A stretch of 64,000 nucleotides of DNA from Lithospermum erythrorhizon (Eukaryota > Streptophyta > Magnoliopsida > Boraginales > Boraginaceae), in assembly GCA_019722365.1 (NCBI GenBank), contig JADFUC010000359.1:1-64000 (forward strand). Reading direction: 5' to 3'. The notes under the pieces were generated by a model. The model searched no databases. It saw only the letters and a program-made list of their open reading frames with translations, and was not told the DNA's origin. The position numbers and the translations under genes were made by a program. Positions 37,441 to 49,082 of the stretch are shown piece after piece. Position 1 is the first letter of the stretch. Each line of letters begins with the position of its first letter.

Positions 37441-39490
37441 AACCGCCAAACCAAGCGGGACCTTACACCGTCCTAAATATCTTCCACCCGGCCTTTATCT
37501 CCTGCATCTTGCTCGCTGGCTAAATCAAATCCCACTTCCTCTCTCTTTTTGGGCCGAGATTTCCGTCTCCCCTCCCCCGAAAAATTTTCTTGTTTAACGG
37601 TGGGCTGAGAGCGTAAAAGTTGGGATTTTGATGTACAGGTAAGAAAGTTGAAGCTTTTGATTTTTTCTTAAGTTTTTGGAGAGTTTGACTTTTTTTGACT
37701 TTTTGGAATTTGAGTTTTGGAAGTTTGAAATGGTATAGAAGTGTCATACAACGGAGTATGTGATTTGTAGTGATTATAATTGATTTTAGGGTTGAAATGT
37801 ATTGATTGGGTTAGTTGACTTTTAAGTTGACTTTTTCTAAATTTCTTTAAATTGTGTTATGATGTTATGGGACTTTAATATAGTTGTTTTGGAGTATAAG
37901 TTGGATGTTTTGATGTTGATTGGTAGAGGATATTGTTGAGTTAGGTTATTCCAAGTTGAGTAAGTAGGTTTTGAATTAAGGTTTATTATAATGGATTAAT
38001 TAGTTGGGGAATTGATTGTTGGAGTGATTAGAATTTGATTAGAGTGCTATTGTTAAGAATAAAAGAGTGATGGCAGAAAATGGAGGTGAAATGGTAAGTT
38101 TTTGTGCGTTTATTAGTCGTTAGGACAGCGTAGTAATGGATTCCACCTAGAGTTGTTAAGTTGGAAATTAGAATGTTTACATTTGACCTTTAATTGAGAT
38201 TTAATAAGTGTAAGGATATTGTGTCGGGAGTAAATAATGGCATATAATTGCTTTGGATAGAGGAGTTGAGCCCCAGGACCACCTAGAGATATTCTAGTTG
38301 TTTTGACTCGAGGTGAGTACAAATCTCACATTGGGAACCTTTCATATAAGTTATGGTTATATATTCGGTATGTGTTTGTTATGTGACTATAATGGTATGT
38401 ATATTGAGGTTATGAGATTGTTGTTATTAAAGTTGATGTTATGAGATTGTGTTGTGTATGTGATTGTGTGTTAGCGTGTGGTTTGTATATTGTTGTATGT
38501 GGTTGGTGTGTGTATCTTTTTGCAGGTTGATTTTGGGTGGAATATGAGTATATACATTGTGAAGTAGCCTCATTTGGGAGGGTGTGATATGCATATTGTG
38601 TGAGTAGCCTTGAGGTGATTCGGAGTTTCTTTGTGATATGCATATTGAGGTGGAAGGTAGCCCCTCGGTTCGGGAGGATTGTGATGTATATATATGTGTG
38701 TGGGGTGATGTTTATATTGGTGGAGGTGTGATTGGGGAGAGGATGTGGATGGATGTGTTGATGTTGTACATTTTTGTTGGACTAACCTTTATTGTTTGTG
38801 TTGTTTATTTGAATGAATATTTATTCGATGCGATGTTACCGTGGTTATGAAAATATGTGTGGAATGTTTCATTGATCTGGTAGTAATAATAATAAGAGGT
38901 TATCGAGTTAATTTGAGAGTAGTGGTTCTTGGTAGTCACATTTAATGTTATACATATGCTTTTTATAATTATGATTATATGTGGTTCGGATACCATTGCA
39001 TTATTTATTTGTATTCACTAAGCTTCCACGGCTGCTTTCCACTGGTATTCTACATGGGCGGGTGTGTCATGCCTAGGTTTCTAGGAGTTGTCGTCGAGGT
39101 TGCTTGGGGAAGGCCGGCGTTGGCCGGCTGCCCGGATTAAAGATGCGTAAGGTGAGGCGGTAGTGTCATAAAGACTCATCCTTGAGTCCGCGCCCTCTTG
39201 TTATGTTTTCCCTGACTTTCGGACATATATTGAGGGGTCGTGTGTGACCATACTACTAATATGATGTATTGTGGAGACTATGTGTGTATTGTATGGTTGT
39301 ATTATTCAGGTTGATGTATGTTTGTTGGTGATCGTTTTTGTGTGATGTGTGTTGTTTGGTCCGCCCACGATGGACAAAAGTAGCTAATGATATTAATGTC
39401 GAATGAGTCTTTTTTATGTTGTCATCCATCGATTGGTGACTGCAGGTACGAGGTTGTTGATGATCTTAACCGGGCGGCCGACTGGGGTGA
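37441..39490 (+). ncRNA. possible spliced non-coding transcript
   Basis: The block 37441-37638 is pyrimidine-rich like a plant leader and ends TGTACAG|GTAAGAAAG, a near-consensus donor at 37639. Further down lie a second good donor (ACTCGAG|GTGAGTAC at about 38312) and acceptors TTTTTGCAG|GTTG (about 38526), TATTCAG|GTTG (about 39311) and GTGACTGCAG|GTACG (about 39447). The + strand is strongly T/G-rich from about 38330 to 39420. No long or conserved frame exists in any splice combination I tried. It could be a non-coding gene, a dead gene's 5' part, or the leader of a retrotransposon. Confidence 0.3.
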
Positions 39491-39501
39491 GTCGTTACAC
39501 C

Positions 39502-39715
39502 CTCCATCCCCGATAGATTGTCAAAATTTTAATTTGGATTTTTTCTTAGGTAAAATATTAAATTCAAATATTTTTTATTTATGTTGTATAATATTTGGTG
39601 AAAATTATCAAATAATAATATTTTCAATGTATATTAATATTGACATGACAGAGGCGACATTAAATTTTATTTATTTTGTAGAAATGAACACAAAATTTTT
39701 TAAAGGACTCCTATA
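39502..39715. mobile_element. MITE-like AT-rich repeat, copy 1
   Basis: It starts CACCCTCCATCCCCGATAGA, a Stowaway-like terminus, and its interior (TTTAATTTGGATTTT, AAATATTAAATTCAAATATT, ATGTTGTATAATATTT, CAAATAATAATATTTTCAAT) is repeated at about 40075-40190. The right end is unclear. Confidence 0.4.
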
Positions 39716-39792
39716 ATAATTCCAATAATTAGTAAGTCATAACTTTTTGCCCTAAAAATTCTATAACAATTCAAATATAGTTAGAGTTATTT

Positions 39793-39988
39793 ACTCTCTT
39801 ATAATATGTGCAAGAGTTTTTATCAATTTCATACATATTATAATTACCATGTGAACAAATTATCAACATCTTGGTCAATTATATAAAAAATAGTCAACAT
39901 ATTTACCAACAGATAAAAGTGTTCAATATAATATTGTCTTTGGTCTTTTAAATTTTTATCATAATAATAAGTAAATCATGTATTATAA
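39793..39988 (+). repeat. ~190-bp direct repeat, copy 2
   Basis: Partner of 36955-37147; the two bracket 2.6 kb including the T/G-rich region. Confidence 0.85.
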
Positions 39989-40046
39989 AACGGAGATTAC
40001 ATTTCAACAATTGAAATTAAAAAAAATTCAAGTTAATTATCTAATA

Positions 40047-40260
40047 TTCCCTCCCATCCCAATGGGTGTGCAAGGTTTAATTTGGATTTTCCACGAGATT
40101 AAATATTAAATTCAAATATTTTTATTTATGTTGTATAATATTTAAAAATTATCAAATAATAATATTTTCAATGTACTTTAATATTGAAATTAAATTTATT
40201 CAAATCAATATTATGTTTATCGATGAAGCGTAAATGTTTGTCAATTTGGAAACTTTAAAT
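40047..40260. mobile_element. MITE-like AT-rich repeat, copy 2
   Basis: It begins TTCCCTCCCATCCCAATGGG and repeats the interior of the element at 39502-39715. The right end (GTCAATTTGGAAACTTTAAA) is only tentatively placed. Confidence 0.4.
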
Positions 40261-41039
40261 CCAAGCGTGACAATCATTTAATTTTTTTTATTTCATAAAT
40301 TTAATAGATTTGAGATATTTTATTTAAATTTTTTTTATTATAACATGTTTGTTTTTATGCTTAAATAAAAATATTTTTATATATAAACTATAGATGCAAT
40401 AAGTAATTAGAGTTGAATGCAACATATGAAAGGAAATTTTAAAAAATCAATCTTCACTATTTAATATTGATTAGTAATTAGTAAACTAAATAAGAGTATA
40501 TTGTCATAATAATATTTATTTTATTTTTCACTATATATGAAATATAATTCATCGATATTATGGTCTAAAAAATACGGTATATAATCCACTTTATTGATGA
40601 ACATTCGATGTACAAATCGGTACTCTCATCTTCTATTTGAATGACTTCTTGTGATCTTTTATATTAGAACTTTTATTTATGTCAAAATTCAAGAATTGAT
40701 AATAAGTAATATTAATCACATATATACTCATTTAACTTTATTAAGGGAGTATTGCACAAGATATAGTTTTTAAAAGAGGTATGTCATCTTTATTCCATTG
40801 ATTTTCAATATAATTCATCTGGAGTATTTCACATTCGAACATAGACATCTAATGTGTGGCCTCTTTGGTTATTTTACGTGGCTAAAATTGAGAGAATTTC
40901 ATAAAAAAATCTTGATATTATTCAGATTTGTGCAAATATTATTGAGTCAATCATCAATTAAAAGTATTTTAAAAAGGAATATATAAAAATAAAAATTGAA
41001 TAGTAAAAATATGAATAATTTATACTACTAATCAATTGA

Positions 41040-41158
41040 GAAGTGATGTTTTCTAACAATAAATAAAATAACATAAGGTGTATTTTTAATTAAAAGAGAA
41101 AAGTGATGTAATCTAACAATAAATAAAATTACATAATGTGCATTCTTTTATTAAACCT
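41040..41158. repeat. ~60-bp unit, two tandem copies
   Basis: AAGTGATGTTTTCTAACAAT... and AAGTGATGTAATCTAACAAT... each continue AAATAAAATAACATAA.GTG, at about 41040-41098 and 41100-41158. Confidence 0.7.
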
Positions 41159-41840
41159 TGAAAATGAAAAGTAGTATGGTAACAAAAATTTTAAATCTAT
41201 TATTAAAATATATTGTTAAAAAATTATAAAGATCATATAACTATGAATAAAATGAGTATAATATAAATCAAAGTATATTTATAATTTATGTAAATAATTA
41301 ATTACTTTATTTATTATCTCGATTTAAATATTTAAAATATAAATATTCGTGCAACAAAGAGCCGTATATTTTACTATTACTTTAAATGTATTGCTATTTT
41401 TAATGCCACCTCAGTGCAAAATTTAACATAATCATGGGATAGATGGCATGCAGTTAATGTTCTCACAATTTGAAACATGAACTATCAGTATGGTTTCTAT
41501 GATGGCTTCAATAGTACTTTGATCTCTAAGCTAAACATGATTGTTCGAGGATATTAAAAATTTAAGCAAAATATTATTTTGGAAAGTAAGCTGCAATTTT
41601 CGATACTTACTTGGAATTAAGCTGACGTGTGAAATCCAAAATGTAACTTAATGCCATTATAAATCATTTCGGCAATATTGTTATTATGCGGTTATGGCTT
41701 TAACATCATAAAATGATACATTCTTCATTTCAAATCAATTGATATTTTTCTTTTCGGAACAACTTTTTAAATTTATAATAATATTTATTTAGAATATAAT
41801 TAAAAAGATATTTACTATCAAAGCTTGACTCAAACAACGA

Positions 41841-42020
41841 AAATCTCAACAAATTCAAATAGGATAGGTACGAAGAATCATTTCATCAAATAACTTAAAT
41901 TTCAACAAATTCAAATAGGATATATAGGTACGAAAAATCATTTCATCAAACAAGCTTTAAATTTTAAAGCAAATTCAAATAGGATATATATGGAATTGCA
42001 AAAGAAAAATCATTTCATCA
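41841..42020. repeat. ~60-bp unit, three tandem copies
   Basis: Three consecutive copies of AACAAATTCAAATAGGATA followed by an insertion of variable TA length, GGTACGAAAAATC and ATTTCATCAAA. The third copy is most diverged. Confidence 0.8.
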
Positions 42021-44028
42021 ATTGAAATAGTCAAGATATCATTGTTTTCGATTAAACATTCAGCAAGATTTTTTGTTTTTTGTTGATTTAAATGGTACAA
42101 CTACTTTAATTTTTACCCAACCAATTCACTAGTGTTTAATCTTAAAATATTCAGGAGCATAGATTCAAGAGATTTGATCCTCAATAATATTGCTGTGGCC
42201 TGTGTGGATCTCTCTCATTTTATTGGACAACTTTTATTTTAATCCATTTGAACCTCTGTTTTAGGGGACTCAATTATGAAAGGTGGAGCCGAATCCAACT
42301 AATAATCATGCGGAGGCATGATAGGTAAAACCAAGGTAAGCAGCAATAAAAAGTTTTACACAATTATCAATTTTTTTGAGGTTACTTGATAACTTCTAAT
42401 TTAATGTGTTTCTTAAAATGTAAAACCGTCCTTCTAATTTAATGTATATGTGCCATAATTGATGAGAGTTAGAGCTTTTCATTTAAGCTTCATTTTAATC
42501 TGAGTTTCGCGTTATAAAAAGTAAAGGCTGGCGGCTATATGAATGAAGCGAGTCTTGTGCCAGCACTCTAATACTATGTACTTCTTTTTATACATTGTTA
42601 CAATAGGTTTTCGGTTTCCTTATCATATCCCATGCCATCAAGTGTGATCACAACCGAAATGAAATACAATGCTTTAATTTGTTTCTGATTTTCTTATCTT
42701 TTTATTAATTCTTTGATTAGGCATCACAACCAACACGGCAACACCTTAGATAAAATGTCTCGTTTTGGTCATTCACTTAAGCATGATACTGTGTTTTTGG
42801 AATATTCACGTCCCACTTTTATCAGTAACGAAAATTTGATGTACTATCTAAATAGAAATCAAAATAAATCTACAGAACTTTAAAGAGAGGTGGAGCTGTG
42901 TTATTGCTGGGTACATTCTACATTTGAAACAATTTCAACCATCAATGAAACAGTTTACTATGGTCATGTACGTAAGGTGGGAATAGGAAATAAAGCCTTT
43001 GTGTAGTAAGTAGAGGAAGTGGTAGGGAAATGGAGGAGAATGAGAGGAAGATTTGGCAGTGGAGAAATTGAGGGGAGGCCAACTAGTGGGTCCCACCCAC
43101 TTTTAATAAAAAACCAAAAAAAATTAGCCCGTAGGGGCCAGCGATGGCGGCCCCCATCCTCTTGGGTTTGTTTTTTTTTCTCATTTTTGTTAAATGATTT
43201 TTTTGGGGCAATAATAATGCAATTTTTTTTTATTAATTTTATTTTCGAATCATAAATAAACAAGTTTGTATCGTTTTTGACACAATTTTTTTTGACTTTA
43301 CATCATATTTTTCATTTCATTTTCTAGTAGAGTTTAAATCTTCCAATCCTCTATGATCTAGAAAAATTATAAATTGCACACTCAAAGCTACAACTTTCCT
43401 CAAAACTTCTAACTTTCCTAATCATCCTCTAAATCAGAATAACTTGCAACCTCAAAAATGAAGAAAACCCACAAAATATGAAGTTGCAACCTAATTTTGA
43501 TAAATATATGATCAGCGTTTTTAGCGTAAATAAATATAATCATCCCTTATATGCCATATATGGCTATCAACGATTCTGAAACAATTATACTCCATCCCCA
43601 GCAGTTTGGGCATAGATTTCGAATAGTCGGATAGTCCTAGCACTAGCTCCTCGTTCAATCTCAAACACATGTATTTGCCTCGGTTCAAAGTGCGTATTCG
43701 GGGACGTCTGAATCGGGCGATTGGCGGCTAGAGAACTTCGTGGCGGGGCCCAACGTAGTAGATTGAAGAAGATGTCACCGTGGCTTGCGTTTGTAAAAAA
43801 TTTGGAGCAACACTCAATTAGATCTAAATTTCCAAATTTTCTAAATTTATCGATGTTTGTATGTGTTTTTTCTTGTACGTTTTTATTTCAATTTACGTAT
43901 TGCTCGGGTTTTATTTGTTTAATAATATCGTTTGTTATTTTTTCCTTTTTAAAATATTATATTGAGAATCACATTTTATCCAAATTAAAAAAAATATATT
44001 TTATCCAAATTTAATTAAAATAGATATT

Positions 44029-44135
44029 AAAATTAATTGTAACTATAAAATTAATTGTAACTATAAAATTAATTGTTATTAAAATTAATTGTAACTAAAA
44101 AATTAATTGTAACTATAAAATTAATTATAAATATT
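44029..44135. repeat. AT-rich minisatellite, ~18-bp unit
   Basis: About five to six imperfect copies of AAATTAATTGTAACTATA. Confidence 0.85.
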
Positions 44136-44478
44136 AGTGATGTGGATGAAAGAGAAAGTGAAAAAAAATTAATTGACTAGCTGCTGTGGAGTTGGAAGGG
44201 AATGTGATAGGGAATGTGGTAGGGAATCTGATGTGGCAGGAGAGAGAAAGAAAAAATTATTTCATAGGAATGGGTCTAAAATAATCATTTTATGCTTGTG
44301 GTGCAAAATTTATTAAACTATCTCAATAATCACTTTTCAAGAAACTAAAACATCCTTCTATATTATATTATTTTTATTTCACATTATCAAATATCTTCAA
44401 AAAGCATTACATTCTATAATAACTAGTTTTTCAAATAATATTTCACTTTTATTTTTCATCCACATCACTAACATATAC
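44133..44478. mobile_element. inverted-repeat element, probably Tourist/Harbinger-derived MITE
   Basis: The left arm at 44133-44177 (ATTAGTGATGTGGATGAAAG, then AAAGTGAAA) is the inverse of the right arm at about 44430-44478 (TTTCACTTTTATTTTTCATC, then CACATCACTAACAT). The link to Harbinger rests on the adjacent nuclease remnant. A TTA/TAA target duplication was not confirmed. Confidence 0.45.
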
Positions 44479-44728
44479 CCCACCATAACTATTCATTTTC
44501 TCTATTCACTTTTATCTTTCATTAATAAAATTTTATTATAATAATTTATTAATAATTAGAATTAAATAATTTATTTATATATTTATGTAATAATAAAAAA
44601 ATACATGATTTTATTAAAGAAGCTAAAACAAACATACATAAATTATTAGCATTACAAAAATACATTAAAAGCGTTGATAAAAGTAAGGACAATTTGAAAT
44701 CTAATTTTGGGTTGTGCCAATTTTTTTG

Positions 44729-44785
44729 TCAAATGTGCTCCACAAGATCCTCTTTCAATTGAATATGTTTGGCCCTATCACGGAG
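44729..44785 (-). pseudogene. C-terminal scrap of a PIF/Harbinger (ALP1-like) nuclease
   Basis: The minus strand reads LRDRAKHIQLKEDLVEHI then TGA. This matches the usual C-terminal LRDRxxHxQLQxDLVEHIW of plant Harbinger-derived nucleases, with the Trp codon apparently replaced by a stop. Nothing upstream of it resembles the catalytic domain. Confidence 0.5.
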
Positions 44786-46589
44786 TTCGGATCTGAAGCA
44801 TGGATGGCAGGAATTCCGGACCTACCTTGAACATGTACTTTGAAATTCGAGACCCAGCGTTTGTGTATGATATTGAAAGATGAAAGACTAGAGCTAGCGA
44901 GTTTGAGAAGGTTCAAAATCTACGTTCCAAATTTCGATAATAATAATACAATGCAATCTAAAAGCATAAAGAGCGAAACAATAAGTCTAGTTGGCTTAAA
45001 TAGGCCAAAAAGTCCTTGCTTGCCTCACTTATCATATTAGGCGTAAATGATGCATGCATGCATTATTTTTATAAGTGCTAAATCGCGAGATTACAGGCGG
45101 TTGGCGAATGATCACCAAATCTAGCTTGGGAGTACCGGAATACGTTCTACATCTTTTCTACATGATTCTTGTTGTTTTACAAACAACTTAAGCGCTTTTC
45201 ACCTTGCCGAGATATCGAGTGATTGGTAAACCAGGGCCATTTGGATAGATTAAAATTGACAAGATAATATATGGAGTACAGTGATGACCGTTCAACGATT
45301 ATAGTTCACATGTGGAGCTTCATCCAACTCAGCTATAAATCGAATCGAAGATCTATCTAGCACATTTATATCATTCAAGGTACCTAATAAATTGAAGAAT
45401 GCATGTCATATCAGTAAATATGTTTTGAGGTTGATTAGAAAACATAAAATTAGGTATGAAATTAAAATTTTGATTAGGATCCATTTGAGTATGTTAAAAG
45501 TTAAGTAAATATATTTTTAGAAAAGAAATGGAAAAAAGATGATAATATTGAAAAAAAATATGAAATTTTTGATGTTGAAATGTATTATTGTTGGTGGCTA
45601 TTTATAAAGATTGAAAAGTTATAAATATTGTTAAATAATTTCATGCCTCAAACGGCTATTTCCCATACATCACACCCCAAACAGCTATTTCTCATCTTCT
45701 ACACCCTAAACGGCTATTTGCCAAACTAACATGGCCCATACCGAACAACTTTTTGCAGAGAAAAATGGATTTTTTTGAAAAACTTTCTTCAAAAAAGAAG
45801 ATAGAGAAAGCTAGCTATTAGAGGGATAAAACGTAACTTTTCACCTTAAAAACTTACAAATGGAATGGTCTTACTAATAATCAATAATACAATAATATTT
45901 TGTGGTTCTAAATTGTTTGAACTTCTGTTGTGGTTCTAAATTGTTTGAACTTCTTATCAGTGAGAGGTGAAAAATAAATAGTTTGAGAATGAATGGTAAT
46001 GTTATCTTAATCAAATAACAAATGATGTGTTTAAACAATATCTTCCTTCGAATATTACATCTGATTTGAAGTTGGATCGTCACCTTATCGTCCGATATAG
46101 TAATAAGGTACATCAACTTATCTCTCAATCGATCATTTAATGTTTATATTCAATTTTGTAATGTTTAAACATTTGAAAGCAAAAGGTATACACTATTAAC
46201 TGTGTTTGATGTTACTCATTCCAACCGAAAGAAAAACAAAGGCCGGTGATGATCGGGGCCATGTTGCCTGGATAAATAAATGGTATATAGTACTTCCTTC
46301 TAAAAAATAGTCACATCGATATCGATAGTTATCGTTTGACTCAATTTCCTACTTGTTTGATTTCTATCAAAATCGCATCGTCAATTGAAACAGGGGACAG
46401 CCCAACTCACTTTACAACTTCACATAACGAGGATCTCATGGCCAAAGATTGAAATAGAAGGGATTTGAGAAGTGAAGTAGGAAGAGAGTCACAAAATCAG
46501 CCCCTAATGCACTAAGCTAGAGGTTTCTTTTACATCAGCCCAAGAGTGCATGGCTAAAATGGTTAACCAGCACTAACAAACTATCACAT
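44786..46589. other. AT-rich intergenic DNA with short tandem repeats
   Basis: No gene is seen. About 45644-45725 holds three copies of a 30-36-bp unit with ACGGCTATTT. 45901-45956 holds an exact-length 28-bp duplication. Confidence 0.5.
45901..45956. repeat. 28-bp unit, two tandem copies
   Basis: TGTGGTTCTAAATTGTTTGA and the following ACTTCTGT/ACTTCTTA occur back to back, differing only in the last bases. Confidence 0.9.
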
Positions 46590-46598
46590 TATAAGGAT

Positions 46599-47078
46599 GA
46601 GAAAATTGGCAAAATAACCGCTTTGGTATGATTTAAAATCCCCAACCCATGATTAAAATCGTTTATCTAAATAACTTGCCCTCCACTACCAATTATTTAA
46701 AATACGTTAAAATGCTTGTATAATCTTCCCTGCACTGGCTGCCACCCACCCATCCTTTGCTCCCCGCCCAGAGAATCCTTCATCGTGCTTCGCCTCCTCC
46801 TCCCCCTCGTCCTTCCCCGATAAAATTGCCCTCTACCCCTCCTGCCCTCCCAATCGGGAACCCCTTTAGCCCCTATGGGTTCGCTATTTTGGAGGAGAGG
46901 GGTGGGGTGGATAGAGGCAACGTGGAGTGAGGTGGGGGGAAATGAAGTAGTAGATTTAGAATGTGGGTATTTTGAACCCAGTGTCTTGGAGGGAATTTAC
47001 TATTTAGACAAATAATTTTAATTGGGTGCTAGATTTTAAATTATTGGTCAAATGAGTGCTATTTTACCAATTTTCTTC
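46599..47078. mobile_element. Mutator-type MITE with 9-bp target duplication
   Basis: 480 bp flanked by perfect 9-bp direct repeats TATAAGGAT (46590-46598 and 47079-47087). The ends GAGAAAATTGG and CCAATTTTCTTC are inverted copies, and the inverted similarity extends for about 80 bp on each side (TTTAAAATC, CCAA.C, ATTAAAAT, GT.TAAATA, CCCTCC). A 9-bp duplication with long inverted repeats is the Mutator/MULE signature. The core (about 46735-46945) is strikingly GC-rich and pyrimidine-biased on its left half. No transposase is encoded. Confidence 0.8.
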
Positions 47079-47087
47079 TATAAGGAT

Positions 47088-47569
47088 TATGTTAAGGCTT
47101 AGTGGGTTGGTTGTCAAGGGTTGAGCCACTTAGATTATTGGGCTAACATATATAAAGAATTAGATAATCTTTTTGGGATGAAGAGAGTACTTACTATATC
47201 AAATTTATAAGCTACTTCTTTGCGTGATCTCTTTGTATGTCGGGTCCGATTACGGTCATATTAAGAATCTTGTTCTTTGAATACATATACAAATTTCTGG
47301 AAATATGTTGCCCGAATATCTTTAAAAGATACGTAATCTTCAAATATGTCGGCTGAGTATATAGTGTTAACTGCATTCACAAATGTTAAACTTTATAATA
47401 CAATAACATAAGAATTACGGAGTATAATAATATATATCTATATATTTTTGCATTTTGACCCCTAAGAACTTAAAAATAACTAAACAAGTGTAGATAGTGA
47501 AATTTTAATTAATTTTAATATAAAATTCATTTTATGGATTTATTAATTGAATTAATTTTAGATCACTAA
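47088..47569. other. AT-rich spacer
   Basis: No gene or element recognised. Confidence 0.4.
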
Positions 47570-49075
47570 TTACACGTGTTGATTAGGGTTTACCGGGGGC
47601 TCCCAATTATAGAGAATTCAAGTCGGGGAGAAAATAATAGGGTTCACAGGTTAAAGACTTGATAGTAATTTTTAAGATTAAAAGTAAGTTTTACATTAAA
47701 TACGTCTAATTTTAAACCTAGAATAGGGTTTCCGAAAGATGCAGGACTTAAATTAAAGAAGTAAGGAAATGTCGGGGTCAATAAATAAATTCATTTTTTT
47801 ACCTAAAAAGCCTAAAATAGGTGCCCAACTACATATTCTTGGAGAATAAGTCATGCAAAATATCCGACGGTCGAAATCATGCCTCAAAATCAATAGTCAA
47901 GATCATGATCCACCTGAAAATGAACCGACCAATCGAGAATCGGGCAGGAAGCTTGCCAAATACCCCATATTTTTAATCAAAGGATAGATGGAAGTGGGAG
48001 AAAAAAGCCCAAGGCAAAGTTGCGGAAAACTCTACAAAAGAAGAAGACCGGCGAAGCACATAGCATCTCAACTTGAAGATTCAAGGGAAGAAACACCCCG
48101 GGACACGAAGACCATCCGGGAAGGCGGACAACCAGGAGTCTCTCCAACAAATAAAGAGTCTCCCCACTCGATAGAGTTGTAGGAAGCATTTGTTGAAGCT
48201 CTGCGCTACATCAAATCAAGAGGATTAAGGCGGACAATTTGGAATCCTCGACAAGAAGTGGAATGTCCATCCCAACCAATTGCCGAGGGGCTCGTTGTTG
48301 GAAGCACTTCGCATTCTGTCAGGGAGAGGCAGCGGCTGCTTTGAAGCCTCACCTCACACACCATATAGGCGCTGGAGTATAGCATGAAGGAAGCGGAACC
48401 ATCTAACAACTCATGAGAAGGCGAGATGCCTCCAAGTCAAATCAAAAGGTAGAACAAACATTTGAAGCCCACTCATCAGCATCCGGAACACAAGGAAGGC
48501 TGCCAGAGCATCGCTTGTTGAATGAACCCGACCTAAAATTTATACGGGTTCAAGGCCTCTGCGTTGAAGGAACCCGGTCCTAAAGTTATACGAGTTCACT
48601 GAAGTCCCACCACAGGACATATCCACGTCCCAGCAAAGAGATTCAAAGAATCCGGTACTTACGTATCAAGGTAAGAAGGCGTCAGGTTAAGCTACCATTG
48701 ATCAGCGGAGAGATGAGTCCACCAGCCCATTGCAGGCTCAAAGGATCAAGTCGAGACCACGATCAAGTCCATCTGACCACACGGGATCGAGAAATTTTCG
48801 AAGCACCCGGTTGAGACCATATCTCAAGTCAAAGACCAAGTCCTCGTCCCAGACCATGTCTAGGACACATATCCAAATCAAGACCCAGCTCCCACTTTAG
48901 CTCGGTCGTATCAGGATCGAGTCATACGTAGACATGTCGGGGATAAGTAGAGGTACTTAGGCCACGATAGTCGAACCAATCAAGTTTGATAAATATTCTT
49001 TGCCGAGTTTCTCCAAAAGGGTTTTTATTATTACGGTCTTTTATATAAATAGTAAAATCTTTCCGTATATGAGAT
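47570..49075 (+). repeat. third, diverged LTR-like repeat related to 27049-30069
   Basis: It shows the same compositional layout and scattered matches to the other two copies: TTGATTAGGGTTTACC near the start, GACGGTCGAAATCATG, many CAAGTC/GACCA words at about 48720-48890, and an end of ...GTTTGATAAATATTCTTTG. The similarity is lower than between the other two copies. Short frames at 47977-48409 on both strands are not protein-like. Confidence 0.4.
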
Positions 49076-49082
49076 ATTTGAG

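Larger units (their letters stand above)
40261..42960. other. AT-rich intergenic DNA, no gene seen
   Basis: Very AT-rich. It contains two short tandem duplications listed separately. Frames up to about 62 codons are not protein-like. I recognise no RNA gene. Confidence 0.6.
42961..44728. other. PIF/Harbinger-like non-coding remnants, no intact gene
   Basis: The region precedes a Harbinger nuclease C-terminus on the minus strand. It contains A/G-rich blocks (about 42975-43070 and 44150-44250), an inverted-repeat structure at 44133-44478 and a short minisatellite at 44029-44135. Frames of 78-99 codons at 42964-43263 occur on both strands at once and look spurious. Confidence 0.4.

Noticed and set aside
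42964..43263. 99-codon minus-strand and 78-codon plus-strand frames
   Set aside because: They overlap each other in low-complexity, A/G-rich DNA near Harbinger remnants.
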